Assembly: GCA_964035545.1 (NCBI GenBank) | Contig: OZ037767.1 | Span: 28,129,628 to 28,193,627, forward strand | DNA length: 64,000 nucleotides | Source: Bugula neritina | Taxonomy: Eukaryota > Bryozoa > Gymnolaemata > Cheilostomatida > Bugulidae | Direction of reading: 5' to 3' | Shown: in pieces, positions 1-12,260 of the stretch | Position numbering within the stretch: the stretch's first letter is position 1 | Layout of the letters: each line of letters starts with the position of its first letter | Position numbers and translations under genes: made by a program | The notes under the pieces: generated by a model | Databases searched by the model: none | Seen by the model: only the letters and a program-made list of their open reading frames with translations | Told to the model about the DNA's origin: nothing

Positions 1-2668
1 ACCATCTTCAGCTGTAGCTCTTAGACCAACAGCTACTGCAATTCTCGGCAGCAACTGGATGTGTCTCTCAATCTGTAATCAATTTCTTGTCTATGAAATG
101 CATTATGGGATACATAGGACGGAAGATATTGGAGAAGCGTGAATGTGGAGAGAGCATGTGAAACATCTACCATGTTTGTATATCATTAGAGAGACTACTT
201 ACTCAGTTTAAACTACACAATGGTATGTACATTGGAAGCAGACCTTCTAAATCATAGAAGAAGGAAAAAGATACATCTTAGGGCATCACACAACTTTATA
301 TGCTGCATTTCTAAGGCACTTTTGCTATTCTATACCATAAAATTTAGTGTGCTAATGCGCTGGTCTTTTATGATAAGCCTAAACCTGTCTAATATGAGAA
401 AGGCTATAAGTTCTGTTATGTTAATAATGTGATGATTGACAGAGTCTGTTCCAACTCAACTCTAAAACTCGTAGAATATGCTTCCATATTAGCATTCCAT
501 ATTTTACACCTTATTAGTTAAGAACTATGAAGTACATAAAGTTGCAGATCATATAAGCTGACAGCAAATATATAGCCAATACAGAGAGGAGATAATTCCA
601 ACCTCATCTACTTGCTGTCGAGTGAACTCGGACTGTGAGAAGATTTTCTTTAAGATCTCAGGCTTGGTATCATATTGATACATCAACTCTGGCAAACAGC
701 GGTACCCTCTGTATATGTAAATAAAATTATATATAGTGTAGACTGTAGAGTATATTATATAGTATACAGTAGTACATATTGACAGTATATCAACTTATAT
801 TGGCACATCTAAACAATTATGTAGTAAAAAATATATAAAATAACATAACATAACGTATATTATTAAATAATAAATACAATGCGATAATATAATATAATGT
901 AATACAATCATACACCTTAAGTGGGTGCCTACTAACTTCATGAATCTTTTGTAAACCATTCCAAAAAGGACAGTAATTTGAAAAAAAATAATTTCATTTG
1001 TAATCTTCAAAAAAGCACTACAATATTAGGCTTTAAAAGGATGAATATGCGTGCATTCAATAACTAAAACCAATGAGCCCTTCCCTAAAGCCATGTTCTA
1101 AAACTTTGCTATGTAGCAGTGAAAACCCGATTAAGAGACACTACATTACTAAGTCAGTATAGTTTATGATTGTAAGATTGAATATAAACTAAAAAGATGG
1201 CTAGCTACTAAAGAAAATAAGAAAAGGCAGTGCACGGCTGTGAGTAGACAGAACTTGCCCTAAGTCACAGCAGGAGGGGACGCTCAGACAAGGTTCAACC
1301 AGTAACTAACCTAAAGAGGGTTTCCTGGCTAAAGTCAACGTGTGGCAGAGTGAGGAACGAGGAGTCAGTGAGCCACCGTCCCTGTATGAGCATCTGCAGA
1401 ACGAGGATAACTTGAAGGGAGGTACATAACCAACCCGCATCGGCAACCAGGTCTAGCATAGCCTGTAAAAGTCACATATAATTAGTAACAGTCACACACA
1501 GCTTGTCTCTATTGAGAATGTAATGGACACTGATTGGTCCAGAGAAAATTTTTTTCAACTCACCTGTAACACACGGATAGCCTGGTCCATCACACTCTTA
1601 GTGTCAGTGAGGTAGTCAGTGCTGGGCAGAGGGCACCTGCAGAGGTGTGCCTGCAGTAGGATGTATGCCTTGGTGTGTGAGTCATCCAGGGTGTACTTGT
1701 TGACCTCCAGAGGCAGCTTAGGGGCCAAATCTGCATTCAACTGATCTTCATTGTGTCTAACAGGCAGCTCTGCATATTCCTTGGCATCCTGTAAGATGAC
1801 ACCAGGTGAGGTATAGAGTGTCAGGTGACAGCAGGTGAGGTATAGAGTGTCAGCCACAATCAGGTAATAACTCACAATAGGGATAAATCACAAATAGGAA
1901 CCTCTTCCAGGATATTACCTAATATGCTTCAAAAACAAAACTAGTCAGGAAATATTTTGTAATCTAGTTAACAAGCTCCAGCAGTTTTAATGTAATTATT
2001 TTCAAACATTTGCATGTTAATCAGTTACCAAATAAAAGGAAATTCTTACTGCACTCAACGGAAACTCACTGAAAAATAATTATTCATTTGAATATCTACA
2101 GCTAGACTTGAAAGATTAGAATATTGTTTGAGATGATCTTACCAGGCCAAGAAATCTATTAAAGCACAACTCGCTATTGATAATTTGCATTCAGTGGCTG
2201 GTAACAAAACTTACAGACAATATCTTGAGAATGCCTTCTGTTGAACTCTGGTCACTCAGCTGTTCACAGAACAAGCGGACAGTAGCATGGTTGAGGTAGT
2301 AGTATGAAGATATCCTCCCCAGAGTTTCTGGCTCAATGCTATAGTTATCCTGTATGGTAACACATTATAACTGCTAATCAACAAGAAAGAGTTGACGTGA
2401 AAATATATACTCTTTCATTTTTCAGCTATTTGGTGAATATAACAGCATAAAAGCTTTACCAAGCTTTCCTTATAAGCATCAGTATTTTTATATAAATGAC
2501 GTCAGTTTTACTTAAATAAAAGCCCACATCTCACCCAAGCAGCCTAGTCTATTTACCTCAGCAATGGTAATACAACCAGAGCTTTGAATCTCTCTCAGAG
2601 TTTTCTCAACGAGAGCAGAAAGGTACTTGTTGATATGTTCAGGATCGGTATCATCCAGCTCGTAGTAA
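1..2668 (-). CDS. ASCC3: ASCC3 homologue (activating signal cointegrator 1 complex helicase), partial, six C-terminal-region exons
   Basis: Exons on the minus strand, in coding order: 2557-2668, 2215-2349, 1564-1788, 1311-1462, 603-708, 1-72 (runs off the edge). All have GT-AG borders and one continuous frame of about 266 residues. The translation matches the second Sec63 region of ASCC3: YYELDDTDPEHINKYLSALV, then LGRISSYYYLNHATVRLF, EYAELPVRHNEDQLNADLA, LLQAHLCRCPLPSTDYLTDT, IQGRWLTDSSFLTLPHV and RGYRCLPELMYQ. The EYAELPVRHNEDQ and GRWL.DSS.LTLP strings favour ASCC3 over the spliceosomal paralogue SNRNP200. ASCC3 is a Ski2-like 3'-5' helicase of the ASC-1 complex, used in alkylation repair and in splitting collided ribosomes. 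The first exon seen begins with a split codon, so more exons must lie upstream, but none is recognisable before the next gene at 4085. The C-terminus lies left of the window. It may be an intact gene with a long intron or a 3' fragment. Confidence 0.85.
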
Positions 2669-4084
2669 CTGTAATGTAAAGAATGAGTGAAAACCCCAAC
2701 TAAATTAATATATTATGCTAGGAACACAGTGTATAAAGCAGTAAAACGCAACATGTTAATTTATGCCACCTTACAACCATAATTTACACAACAAACCGAT
2801 TGTACTGTCATAGGAAAGCTGGAACAACCATAGTTCCATATCCGTACACATATTTACAATTATATGTATAGTCCATCTACTGACCAGCTGATAACATAAT
2901 ATGACAATTATATACATGTAGGAGTAATAAATTTGATAGTAACACTAATTATTTGGTGTTATCTAAGACTAGTGACAGTTTAAGCTTTAGGATTAAGGCT
3001 AAATAATAGTCATGCTGATAGTGACGGGCCTACTCACTCTCCAAGCGTGGTAAGGGCAGAAATAGAGAAATGGGGAAAAGCCCATGTTCAAGGTTAGAAA
3101 TGTAGCGAACTATCCTCATTTTCATCATAATAATTGATCTGTTAACGAACTCATAATCTTTTACTATTAGCACTATCACTTACTATTTTCAATAAATTCA
3201 GGTATCTTGTTTGACAAATTGAATTATCAAGTAAGTTACTTAAATAAATCAACATGACTAATAATATAGAGTGACGGTATTACATAATTAGACTTGGTAA
3301 CTGCAAAATTTAATTATTTACCTAGTCAGCTAATTGTCACTAATAATTATGTATGTGTAACTCAACAGATAATGTAATGTATCAAAGCCAAAGGGCAAAT
3401 CACAGTATTGTTTTAAGTATTACAAACCTATTTAAGGACAAGGACTATTGAATTATTTTTAAAAAATATGTAAATTTATATCTTTTTAGTCATACGGGAA
3501 AATCATTACATCAATCATTAAATGTTTTAAATAGCTTTTTGCTTTATCATAATTATCAAATGTTGTTAAATCTTTACATAAAATATAAATGTTTAAAAGA
3601 CCTATGAATCAAGTTCACACATTACAACTATATAGATTGTCAAACTATTAGACAGATACATTTAAACTGCTATTGAATCCAGTTGCTGCTAATAATCAGA
3701 TTTAATTTGCACCAGCGAGGAAACTATTTATAGAACTGTTATCACGACTTTGCGGAAACTTACAATAACCAAGGTGCAACTAGGTAAAAAGTTCAAACTA
3801 GATGAAAATGTCAGGTAGCTATTCACTGTAAACATATGGTACTTTGGTATATATAATCACTCTAATGTACACAACTATCAATATACGAGTATCAATATAT
3901 TGTAATTATAGCTTCATAGAGGAAAGGCATGGCTGATTGGTAACACAGGGTAACATGGGTGTGTACCAATACCCTGCACTGTATAAATTATCCACCCAGT
4001 ACTGGAGTAGCCAGTCAATATGCTGCAGTAGCTTATGGTGAAGTCAACTTAGAGCTGATATAACTGAGCAGTCTTCGTAAAACT
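2669..4084. other. Intergenic or large-intron AT-rich DNA between ASCC3 and SLR1
   Basis: I see no exon here on either strand. A further ASCC3 exon encoding the segment before the YYEL exon was looked for on the minus strand and not found. The last few hundred bases should hold the SLR1 promoter; no motif is clear enough to call. Confidence 0.4.
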
Positions 4085-6979
4085 ATGTTTTGGCTAAAAT
4101 ATTCCGTTGTGTTTCTACTACACGTACAGTTATCTACACGTAAGTATATATTATAATATCAGACACTTACAATGATCTACAGGTAAGTATATATAACTTA
4201 GTTTTATGCTATTACATAAACTATAATTTATTAATTTTAAGAATACTCTAAAATACATACATCATACTATATATAATATTATAAACTATATTAAATACAA
4301 TATAATATACAATACTAACTTGTGCAATATCACGCATTAAACGATATTATATATAATGTTATACAATGCTATATTATAAAAGAATAATTAGGACTACAAT
4401 ATATCACGAATCTAGCAATTTTGGTATTTATGTTACTCTACAGTTTACTCCACATTGGAGACTACTGCATTGTACGTACTGTATATACTATAAGTACTGT
4501 ATATACTATAAGTACTGTATATACTATAAGTACTGTATATACTATAAGTACTGTATATACTATAAGTACTGTATATACTATAAGTACTGTATATACTATA
4601 AGTACTGTATATACTATAAGTACTGTATATACTATAAGTACTGTATATACTATAAGTACTGTATATACTATAAGTACTGTATATACTATAAGTACTGTAT
4701 ATACTATAAGTACTGTATATACCATAAGTTCTGTATATACTATAAGTTCTGTATATACTGTAATCTACTGTACGTGTATATACTGTGAATACAAGCACCC
4801 AGTATATTTACGAACCTGCGTTATTATATTCTATTACCTTTAATAGAGGCAAAAGGGATTAAGACAATTGTTTTACGAACTCAAATCTACACACCTAATA
4901 AAATTATCATCAGCTCTCTGTGGATTATTCTTTGTATGTGTAAGGATAGAGTTTATACTTGATGTACTTGTAACTAGAGATAACCTGGTGTTATACAGTA
5001 ATATACATAATCTACTCTACACACCACACTATAGTCTACTCTACATATACATGCCCTGGTCTCTACTCTACACATACACACCTGCATTTAATGTTGGGGG
5101 GGGGGGGAGACTGAAAGCTGTGACCCCAGTTTAACAGCAGCAGTTAGAGTCTGAGACAGCATCGTACATGTACAAATTGATACATGGAGTTTAAATGGAA
5201 AAGGTTAAAATATTCAACAGGCACTCCAAAATCATAACAATTTATGTGAATAAATTACTATTCAATAGTTGAATAGAAAATAATTAATAATACAATTAAT
5301 TTAATTACTGGTTACAAAGGCGGACATTTTACTATTAATATTTAAATGTTTAATGAATTATCTGATGAAGCAATTCCAACGTAGCATAGCTTTTATAGTA
5401 GATGATGGGTGAGCTAATTTATTTAAATGTCATTTTCATTGCCGATTCCATAAAAGTTGACATTAGATAATTATTATGGTTACAGAATTCTACGCAAACC
5501 TTTGTTTTAACCGAAAGAGAACCCTGGACTGCTCCATGCAGGGCGCACCATTTGCCAATGGAGAGATGTCTGTTCTCTCAGTTACTATACTACTCAGCAC
5601 TGATGCCAGCAAACTACAGGCTAACAACAATGGCAAAACCTGCACTAACGTAGAGTTTGAGTGTAGAGCTACAGTGAGAGGTGGGCTATTTATAGATTAT
5701 ACCATACATTACAAGGTACCATATTCATAGATTATACTATAGAATGTAACTAATAACATACAAACTTGTTGCTGTTATTTCCATGGGAGACAACTGATGA
5801 AACGAAAGTTAAACTACGTAGAGTATTGAAGGGGTATAATTTATGACTCAAATCATTATCACTGCATTTTTCATGCCAGAAGACAAGATGGATAGAAGCA
5901 ATACAGAGGAGCCTAGATTTTTAGAAAGTAAAACATATAATTACATTTCAGCATTTACAACACCACACATGGCTGTACTAACTATATTTCTGTTTTCAGA
6001 AAGCCAAAGAGCTGATTTTGATGCAGGCATGCTAGCAGTGAACGATTACATTAAAAGAACATGTGATGGTAAAAGTTCTTGCTTCTTGGAGATTCCAAAC
6101 TGGACAGCAGTGAATGGAACAGCAGCTGAGTGTGCTAAATGGTTTCCTGGCGAAATATTTCACTTGAGGGGAGTTTATTTGGATATTGGTTGCAGCTTAC
6201 GTAAGTAGTCATGGCAACTGAATGCTAACTCCTGACTACACAACTAAACTGCAGGTTGCTAAAAGCTTCTTGAAGTAATAGAACTTCCAAAATAAATTTT
6301 CAACAAAGAAGGCTGAGGAAAACAAAGCTAATACTGCATGAGAGAAAAAGTGTAAAATGTGACCCACGTGAATAGAAGACAGATAAAGTAGTAGTTTGAG
6401 GAATCTTACAACAGAAAATGAGAATAAATTTGTTTAGTGTGGGAGTTGCATCACCATGACAACACTTATATGTTATGATAATATTATGTATTTTTGTAGC
6501 AATAGAGGAAGGCACCACAACTACTGTACAGGCAGTAAACCTCACAGAAAACACGAACTCAAGTGGCATGATAAATGATACTGTAACAGAGAACAATATT
6601 GAGACAACAACTCCCACAAGTATGTATGTTTAGTTATATAAGAAGTCATGCGTATGATATTCAAGTGACCAAACCATTTGTTATGCAGCCCATAACTTAT
6701 ATAGACAATAAATCTTAAAATATGCTACCGGCTACTACTAACCTTTGATATCTTTTTGGCATTACTGGATATACTAAACAAGGTAAGACAATTTCCATCA
6801 TATTGGTCAGGGTAAAGCAAACCTAATGGTATGTTATTTTAGAGAAAGGAAGTTTATTGAAATGGCCAAAGAAACGCCCAACACTACATGCAGAAAATAA
6901 TATGAATGGCTCAGCAACTGGAATCAGCAATGCAATATTATTATTTTGGAGTTATGTCCTCCTGACTCACTTGTATTAG
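4085..6979 (+). CDS. SLR1: secreted SUEL-like eight-cysteine protein with a probable GPI anchor
   Basis: Exons 4085-4139, 5486-5680, 6000-6200, 6500-6619, 6843-6979; four GT-AG introns, all phase 1; 235 residues. Exon 1 is a signal peptide (hydrophobic VVFLLHVQL). Exons 2 and 3 each hold four cysteines (LC, DC, TC, EC; then TC-DGKSS-C, EC, GC), the spacing seen in SUEL/rhamnose-binding lectin domains. Exon 4 is a T/S/N-rich stalk with three N-x-S/T sequons (NLT, NSS, NDT). Exon 5 ends in a small-residue patch (NGSATG) followed by hydrophobic ILLFWSYVLLTHLY and a stop, with no cytoplasmic residues, which fits a GPI attachment signal. It therefore lacks the receptor tail of its relatives. The donor and acceptor set is consistent throughout; the GPI call is inference. 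Confidence 0.75.
4476..4762. repeat. 18-bp minisatellite in SLR1 intron 1 (about 16 copies)
   Basis: Tandem unit GTACTGTATATACTATAA repeated about 16 times, nearly perfect, with a few substitutions in the last copies (cc and tt variants from about 4720). The unit length is a multiple of three, so several frames stay open through the array; these are not genes. Confidence 0.95.
5096..5107 (+). repeat. Poly-G tract (12 G)
   Basis: Uninterrupted run of 12 guanines inside SLR1 intron 1. Its length is likely variable between individuals and error-prone in sequencing. Confidence 0.9.
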
Positions 6980-7545
6980 CCAAGTAAGAGGAATTACCAA
7001 CAGCAACTTCCCAATGCATTGGAAGGAGAAGATAAAAGGGAACTTCTGTACGTGTTACATAAACATCTCTAAAGCTGGGCAGTTAACCATGAGAGCCAAG
7101 TATACAAGGTCAAAGGTCACATATATGAATATGAACTAAAATGCAGATTGTGATATGTACTTTTTTATAAACAACAAGATTACACTTATTTATTATGATT
7201 CTGTACTGGTTTCAACTAAGGTGGTAGCAAGAGATAAATACATTAACATAACATATTATGTAATAATTTATAATAAAATTAATGATTAGTGATTAAGTAT
7301 AGTATATTGCAGACCATTACTCTGATCTAGGAAATAAAGTTAGTGATGAGTAAGTACTAAGTACAAATAGGAAAGCTAATAAATCAGAAGGTAAATGAAG
7401 CAATAAATATAACAGAGACATATCTGTAAGTCACACTAAATTAGGCTGGGGAGTAGAGGGTAACAGATATGTTGAGAGACACAAGCAATATGCAGCATCA
7501 CCTTGAAAGGGAACAGCTAGCTTACTATAACGAATCTACTGTAAA

Positions 7546-8114
7546 ATGGGGAGGGCATTTCACATTATAGGTTACACCATTTGCTTAGCATCCTCCCTGC
7601 TAGGTGAGTTGCGAAATCATAATTTATATTTGTAATAACTCTTAGATTAATCAAAAGTTCAATCAATTTAATATATTTTCTGCTGCAGCCCTACATGGTA
7701 GCCATATTTGATTTAATGTTTACTGCAGGCTATTCTGATAAAATCATTCCTGCTTAGTAGATAAACATCTGTAATAGCTTTTATAGCAAGTATTTCTTGA
7801 AAGTAATAGCCATTGCAAGTTGGAGTGATATAGCCTACGGCTATTTGGTACAGGCTCTTTAGCACACATGCTATTTAACACACAAGTTACTAGTATAATG
7901 CATGCTATTTAGGTATACAATCATTATTATAAGTTCTTCTCAAACAGCTGTAGAATCTTTCACAACTGAATGGCGAACAGCTGGCCCAGACAGAGTAAAT
8001 GATGTCCAAACTAGCACAAAGAGCTCTACACAGCCAAAGCTCGTCACACAAACACCGGAGAAACCGAGTTCTCCATCAAGAGATAGCACAACTCATGAGG
8101 ATGGGAATAACTAG
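7546..8114 (+). CDS. SLR2: small secreted Ser/Thr-rich protein, stalk-only relative of the array
   Basis: Two exons, 7546-7603 and 7948-8114, GT-AG, phase-1 intron; 74 residues. Exon 1 is a signal peptide (MGRAFHIIGYTICLASSLL). Exon 2 is hydrophilic, with repeated S/T/P/K (TSTKSSTQPKL, TPEKPSSPSRDSTT), and stops at 8112-8114. There is no cysteine domain, membrane segment or GPI tail, so the product would be secreted and probably O-glycosylated. Signal-exon style, intron phase and position in the array tie it to the SLR genes, where the lectin-like exons E2 and E3 would sit in the single intron; no remnant of them is visible. It could be a real short gene, a decayed copy, or a set of alternative exons of SLR1, whose exon 4 donor is in the same phase. 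Confidence 0.5.
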
Positions 8115-8552
8115 GGCCATAATATACTTAGAACACCAGTATTGGTTGTTTGCTATTTGCTACTATTGTTAGCAAGCTTACTATATTAATATAATATTGT
8201 TATTAAAATATTAGGATCGTTGATATAGCTAGTGCCTTATTCACACTTTCATTGTGCTGTACACGTCAATGTTATATATTAAATAGACTACAGAAAGAAG
8301 CTTATAATAGCATCATATAATTAATAAATCAAATAATCCCCTATAACTTTATTGTTCTCAAAAATAATGGTATAAATAAAATTGTGTAGTGAAAGACTGA
8401 TCATTTTTCAATAGATATTGGAAAGACAACTCCACGTAAAAAGTGCACCATTACTGTATGCAGTATAGTTGATGGATTAACTGATTATATAAAGTTTTAA
8501 TAAATAGCCACAACAACCAATAGGACTTCTTAAAATAATACACACTAGTCAC

Positions 8553-8690
8553 ATGTTTACTAGAGTATATACAATATGTTTACTAGAGTATATACAATAT
8601 GTTTACTAGAGTATATACAATATGTTTACTAGAGTATATACAATATGTTTACTAGAGTATATACAATATGTTTACTAGAGTATATACAAT
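8553..8690. repeat. 23-bp tandem repeat, six copies
   Basis: The 23-bp unit starting ATGTTTACTAGAGTATATAC and ending AAT is repeated exactly six times without visible substitutions, which suggests recent expansion. Confidence 0.95.
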
Positions 8691-8988
8691 ATGTTCGTCA
8701 TGAAATTAGGTTCCCAAGCAAACATAATAGAGTCTGTCTCACCTAACTCTAGATATGTCTTTCCCTTAGCTAAAATAGTGCTAGATGCTACATGCAATAG
8801 TACTGTCTTTTTTAAATTGAACTCCGTATATACAAGAATATTCTAAATAAGTAAACGCTTTCTTGACAGTTATTTTGAATAATTCACATTTCAAATATTG
8901 TAGCTCTTACACACACTACTTGCTAGAGAAGAATTTAATAATCTATTCAATGACTTATTTTCCTTAGAAATAGTTTTTGCTAAATGAG

Positions 8989-9339
8989 TTAGCCTAGGGC
9001 CACACGGTGCGTATTTTCGCATGCGAAAATTGAAATCACAAGTAGCAAAGGTGTCCACTGTAGCGTCAGTGATGCGTGATAAATAAAGCTTTCATTTTTA
9101 AATCGCACTCCGCTTTCAATAAAACGCAATTTACTGGAATGTAGCACTAAAATGAAGAAATTGGGCTCGCTGAATAACTACCAGCCAATTAGGTGACGAC
9201 GACAGAGACGATTCGCACTTGCGTTGAAAATGCAGAGCGACAAGTGCGAAGGTTTTCTCAACGCGCACAGTGGACACCTTTGCTACTTGTGATTTCAATT
9301 TTCGCATGCGAAAATACGCACAGTGTGGCCCTAGGCTAA
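8989..9339. mobile_element. MITE with 73-bp terminal inverted repeats
   Basis: Bases 8989-9061 are the reverse complement of 9267-9339 with a single mismatch. The ends read TTAGCCTAGGGCCACAC and GTGTGGCCCTAGGCTAA. Each arm also contains a palindrome, TATTTTCGCATGCGAAAATA-like. The 205-bp interior has no coding capacity, so this is a non-autonomous DNA transposon. Flanks read ATGAG and ATGAA, a possible imperfect target duplication. The superfamily is not certain; the CTAGGGCCACAC start resembles some hAT-type MITEs. Confidence 0.85.
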
Positions 9340-10307
9340 ATGAAAAAAGGGGGTAACTCTAAAAAATCTCCGCAAAGAATATTTTTAATGGTAGCACTGA
9401 TTTCCAGTCCCACACAGTACATTTATTCAGTAACTATTTATTCACATATATATTATGGCTATTGCCAGATAAACGCATCTTCAGGGCAGTGTGCCCAAGC
9501 ATATTGGTTTTATAACATATTTTGTGCATACATGTCTTGAATTAATTGGGATAATGACTCACATGCTAATGTTTTCTGTTAGCCTCAGGCACTATAAAAC
9601 TGATGCTCATTGCTGATTTTCATTGCATGCTATTTTTTGCTGTATCACTCAAATTAATCACTAAGCTGGCTTGAATGTTTAGGCCACAGGCTATACATGC
9701 TGCTAAGTGAGAAAACAAATGTTACAGATATCAAAAGCAAGTTACAGCATTAAATAGTCTCAAAAAACGTCATCAACAAATGAACCATCAACCCCAATTA
9801 ATTCAAAACATGTATGCACTAAAAAGATTATAAAATTAACACTCCTGAGCATGGTATCCTGAAGTTGTCTTTAGCTGATAGCTGAGGTATATGTGAATAA
9901 TTTAATACTACATTAATACAATGTGCCTGGAATCCTTATTGTAGGATATACAAATATAACTTTGGTATAACACTAACACAACTTTTAATTAACTATTATT
10001 ACCATGAATAGACGTGGTAAACCAAGAAGGTGAAGGTGAAATGGATTTCCTCAAGTGTACAGACACCATCTATCCCCATGGGATTAGGGTTAGGGATAAG
10101 ACAGTAGAATTACAGATTAAAGAGATAGATAGGTGTATAAGATGGTACAGCATCATCTCTTAGCATTTAATTGCATTACATAAATTATACTGAGTATTCT
10201 AGAAGGATATGCGCTTGTCACCTCAATATGTGTAGCGCAGCTATATCATTCTCAGTTGAATATATCAGAGTAATTCCGTAAAATAATAATATCACTCCCA
10301 ACTACAG

Positions 10308-10647
10308 CCTAAGGCCAATCTATATAACCTAAGACCAACCTATATAACCCAAGACCAACCTATATAACCCAAGGCCAATCTATAATATAACCCAAGACCA
10401 ACCTATAATATAACCCAAGACCAACCTATATAACCCAAGACCAATCTATATAACCTAAGACCAACCTATATAACCCAAGACCAACCTATATAACCCAAGG
10501 CCAATCTATAATATAACCCAAGACCAACCTATAATATAACCCAAGACCAACCTATATACCCCAAGACCAACCTATATAACCCAAGACCAACCTATATAAC
10601 CCAAGACCAACCTATATAACCCAAGACCAATCTATATAACCCAAGAC
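10308..10647. repeat. 20/23-bp minisatellite, about 16 copies
   Basis: Tandem units of CCAAGACCAACCTATATAAC, with a longer variant that carries an extra ATA, and alternating ACC/ATC and GACC/GGCC variants. A block of several units is itself repeated, indicating higher-order duplication. Confidence 0.9.
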
Positions 10648-10929
10648 TATAGCAGAGTTCCATTTGCCAATGCTGGTAATACAGTAGTCAGTACCTGCTA
10701 TCACATGGCACAAGCTGTTGTATCAAACAGTAAGTGTGGAATCACAACTTCCTCAGAGTGAGTAAATAGTTTCAGTGTGTACTAATTGTACTACTTAAAC
10801 TGAGTAAACAAGTTGTTTTGCTTACAAAGCAGGTTATAGCAATCATCACAGAATGTGAAATATCCTTAAACTATGGCCTATACTGCTAGGAATTTATTAT
10901 TGTATACTGCAATATTAAGTCAACTATTA

Positions 10930-11045
10930 CAGTATATAATACAGTGTATAATACAGTGTATCATACAGTATATAATACAGTGTATATATATAATACAGTA
11001 CATATTACAGTATATAATACAGTGTATAATACAGACATATTAGAG
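10930..11045. repeat. Left part of a CAGTATATAATACAGTGTATA satellite
   Basis: Degenerate tandem copies of a roughly 20-bp unit. The same unit resumes at 12141-12260 on the far side of an inverted-repeat element, so the satellite appears to have been split by an insertion. Confidence 0.7.
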
Positions 11046-11047
11046 TA

Positions 11048-12137
11048 GGGGTGGGGGGGGGGCACAACGGTCATAGGGGTACAAAAAGCAGGTCAAATTG
11101 TGAGAGAACTTATTGACTTAGAGTTGTGATTTTTTTCATAAAAAGGTAATGACATAAATATTCAGCCATTGTAGTTTCAACACTTGCGGAGCATACGTGT
11201 TGAAGAGGCGGATCAAAAACTGTTTTTACCTACTTTTTGTAAATTTTTTAAGATGTCTTTAAAGCTTTATAACTTTTTACACGCAAGGGTAACAAGCTGA
11301 GATTTTGCTGATATTGTTGCCACTGCTTGTCTGTACATTGCTTAACTAGTATAACAGCAAACTCTAAAATAAATTTTCCTTGAGCCACATTTATTTTCAA
11401 CTTGGCCACACGGGGCACAATGGGCCACCTGATCCTTGCACCCTGATCACTATTATTAGTTTGTTTGCCCAAAAAGTTAAATGAAATATTAATAAAATCT
11501 ATAGATATAGCCATTTCTGACCTTTTTGTAAAGTATCAAAGACATCATGGTAAGACTACCAAACTACAAGGTGAAGCTCCCCTAATATATACATTTGATG
11601 AGGTTATAGCCATTTTATACATTATACAAAACACTCTGCTGTTGCTACTAATGGATAGTCATGATATTCATTATACATTATATCATTCAGGGAATATACA
11701 TGTATTTGACTAAAATAAATGCTGATTTGCACATTTCCTTCCCCTCCGCACTCCAGTCACAAACCTCAGCCACCTTAGCTACAGTTCATAGAAAAAAGTC
11801 CACTAGGAATTTTGTAGTAAATGTTACTAAAGTTTTTTTCTGATGAGAGTTTATGTGAAGTGAAAATAGAAAAACATCTTTAGTTCTAAACAGTAATGAA
11901 AATGCCACCCAGTGGCCCATTGTACCCTGGTACTGGGGCACAATTGGCTGATTTTTTCTTCATGAAAATTTCATGATTCTGAAAGTTGTGAGAGAGATAG
12001 AAACAACAAACTAGTACCTGTAATAGACAACAGATGCAGCATTAAGACTAGAGATTGTTGAACTAGTAACTTGAAAAACAGACGAATGAGAGCAAAAAAT
12101 GCAAATATCGGGCCATTGTGCCCTCCCCCCTTACCCC
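11048..12137. mobile_element. Putative 1.1-kb DNA transposon with imperfect terminal inverted repeats, TA target
   Basis: The left end GGGGTGGGGGGGGGGCACAA and the reverse complement of the right end, GGGGTAAGGGGGGAGGGCAC, are imperfect inverted copies. TA lies immediately outside both ends (11046-11047 and 12138-12139). The same satellite flanks both sides. The motif GGGGCACAATGG recurs inside (near 11417 and, in both orientations, 11907-11942), like subterminal repeats. No transposase frame is visible, so it is non-autonomous or decayed. Confidence 0.5.
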
Positions 12138-12140
12138 TAT

Positions 12141-12260
12141 ATGATGCAGTATATTATACAGTATATAATACAGTGTATAACACAGTATATATTACAGTAT
12201 ATGATGCATTATATAATATAGTCCACAATACAGTATATATTACAGTATATATACTGTATT
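12141..12260. repeat. Right part of the split CAGTATATAATACAGTGTATA satellite
   Basis: Tandem copies of the same unit found at 10930-11045, resuming directly after the inverted-repeat element. Confidence 0.7.

Noticed and set aside
4366-4843. Long open frames in several phases and both strands coding YCIYYK or VYTIST repeats
   Set aside because: They are the 18-bp minisatellite read in frame; a unit length divisible by three without a stop keeps frames open by chance.
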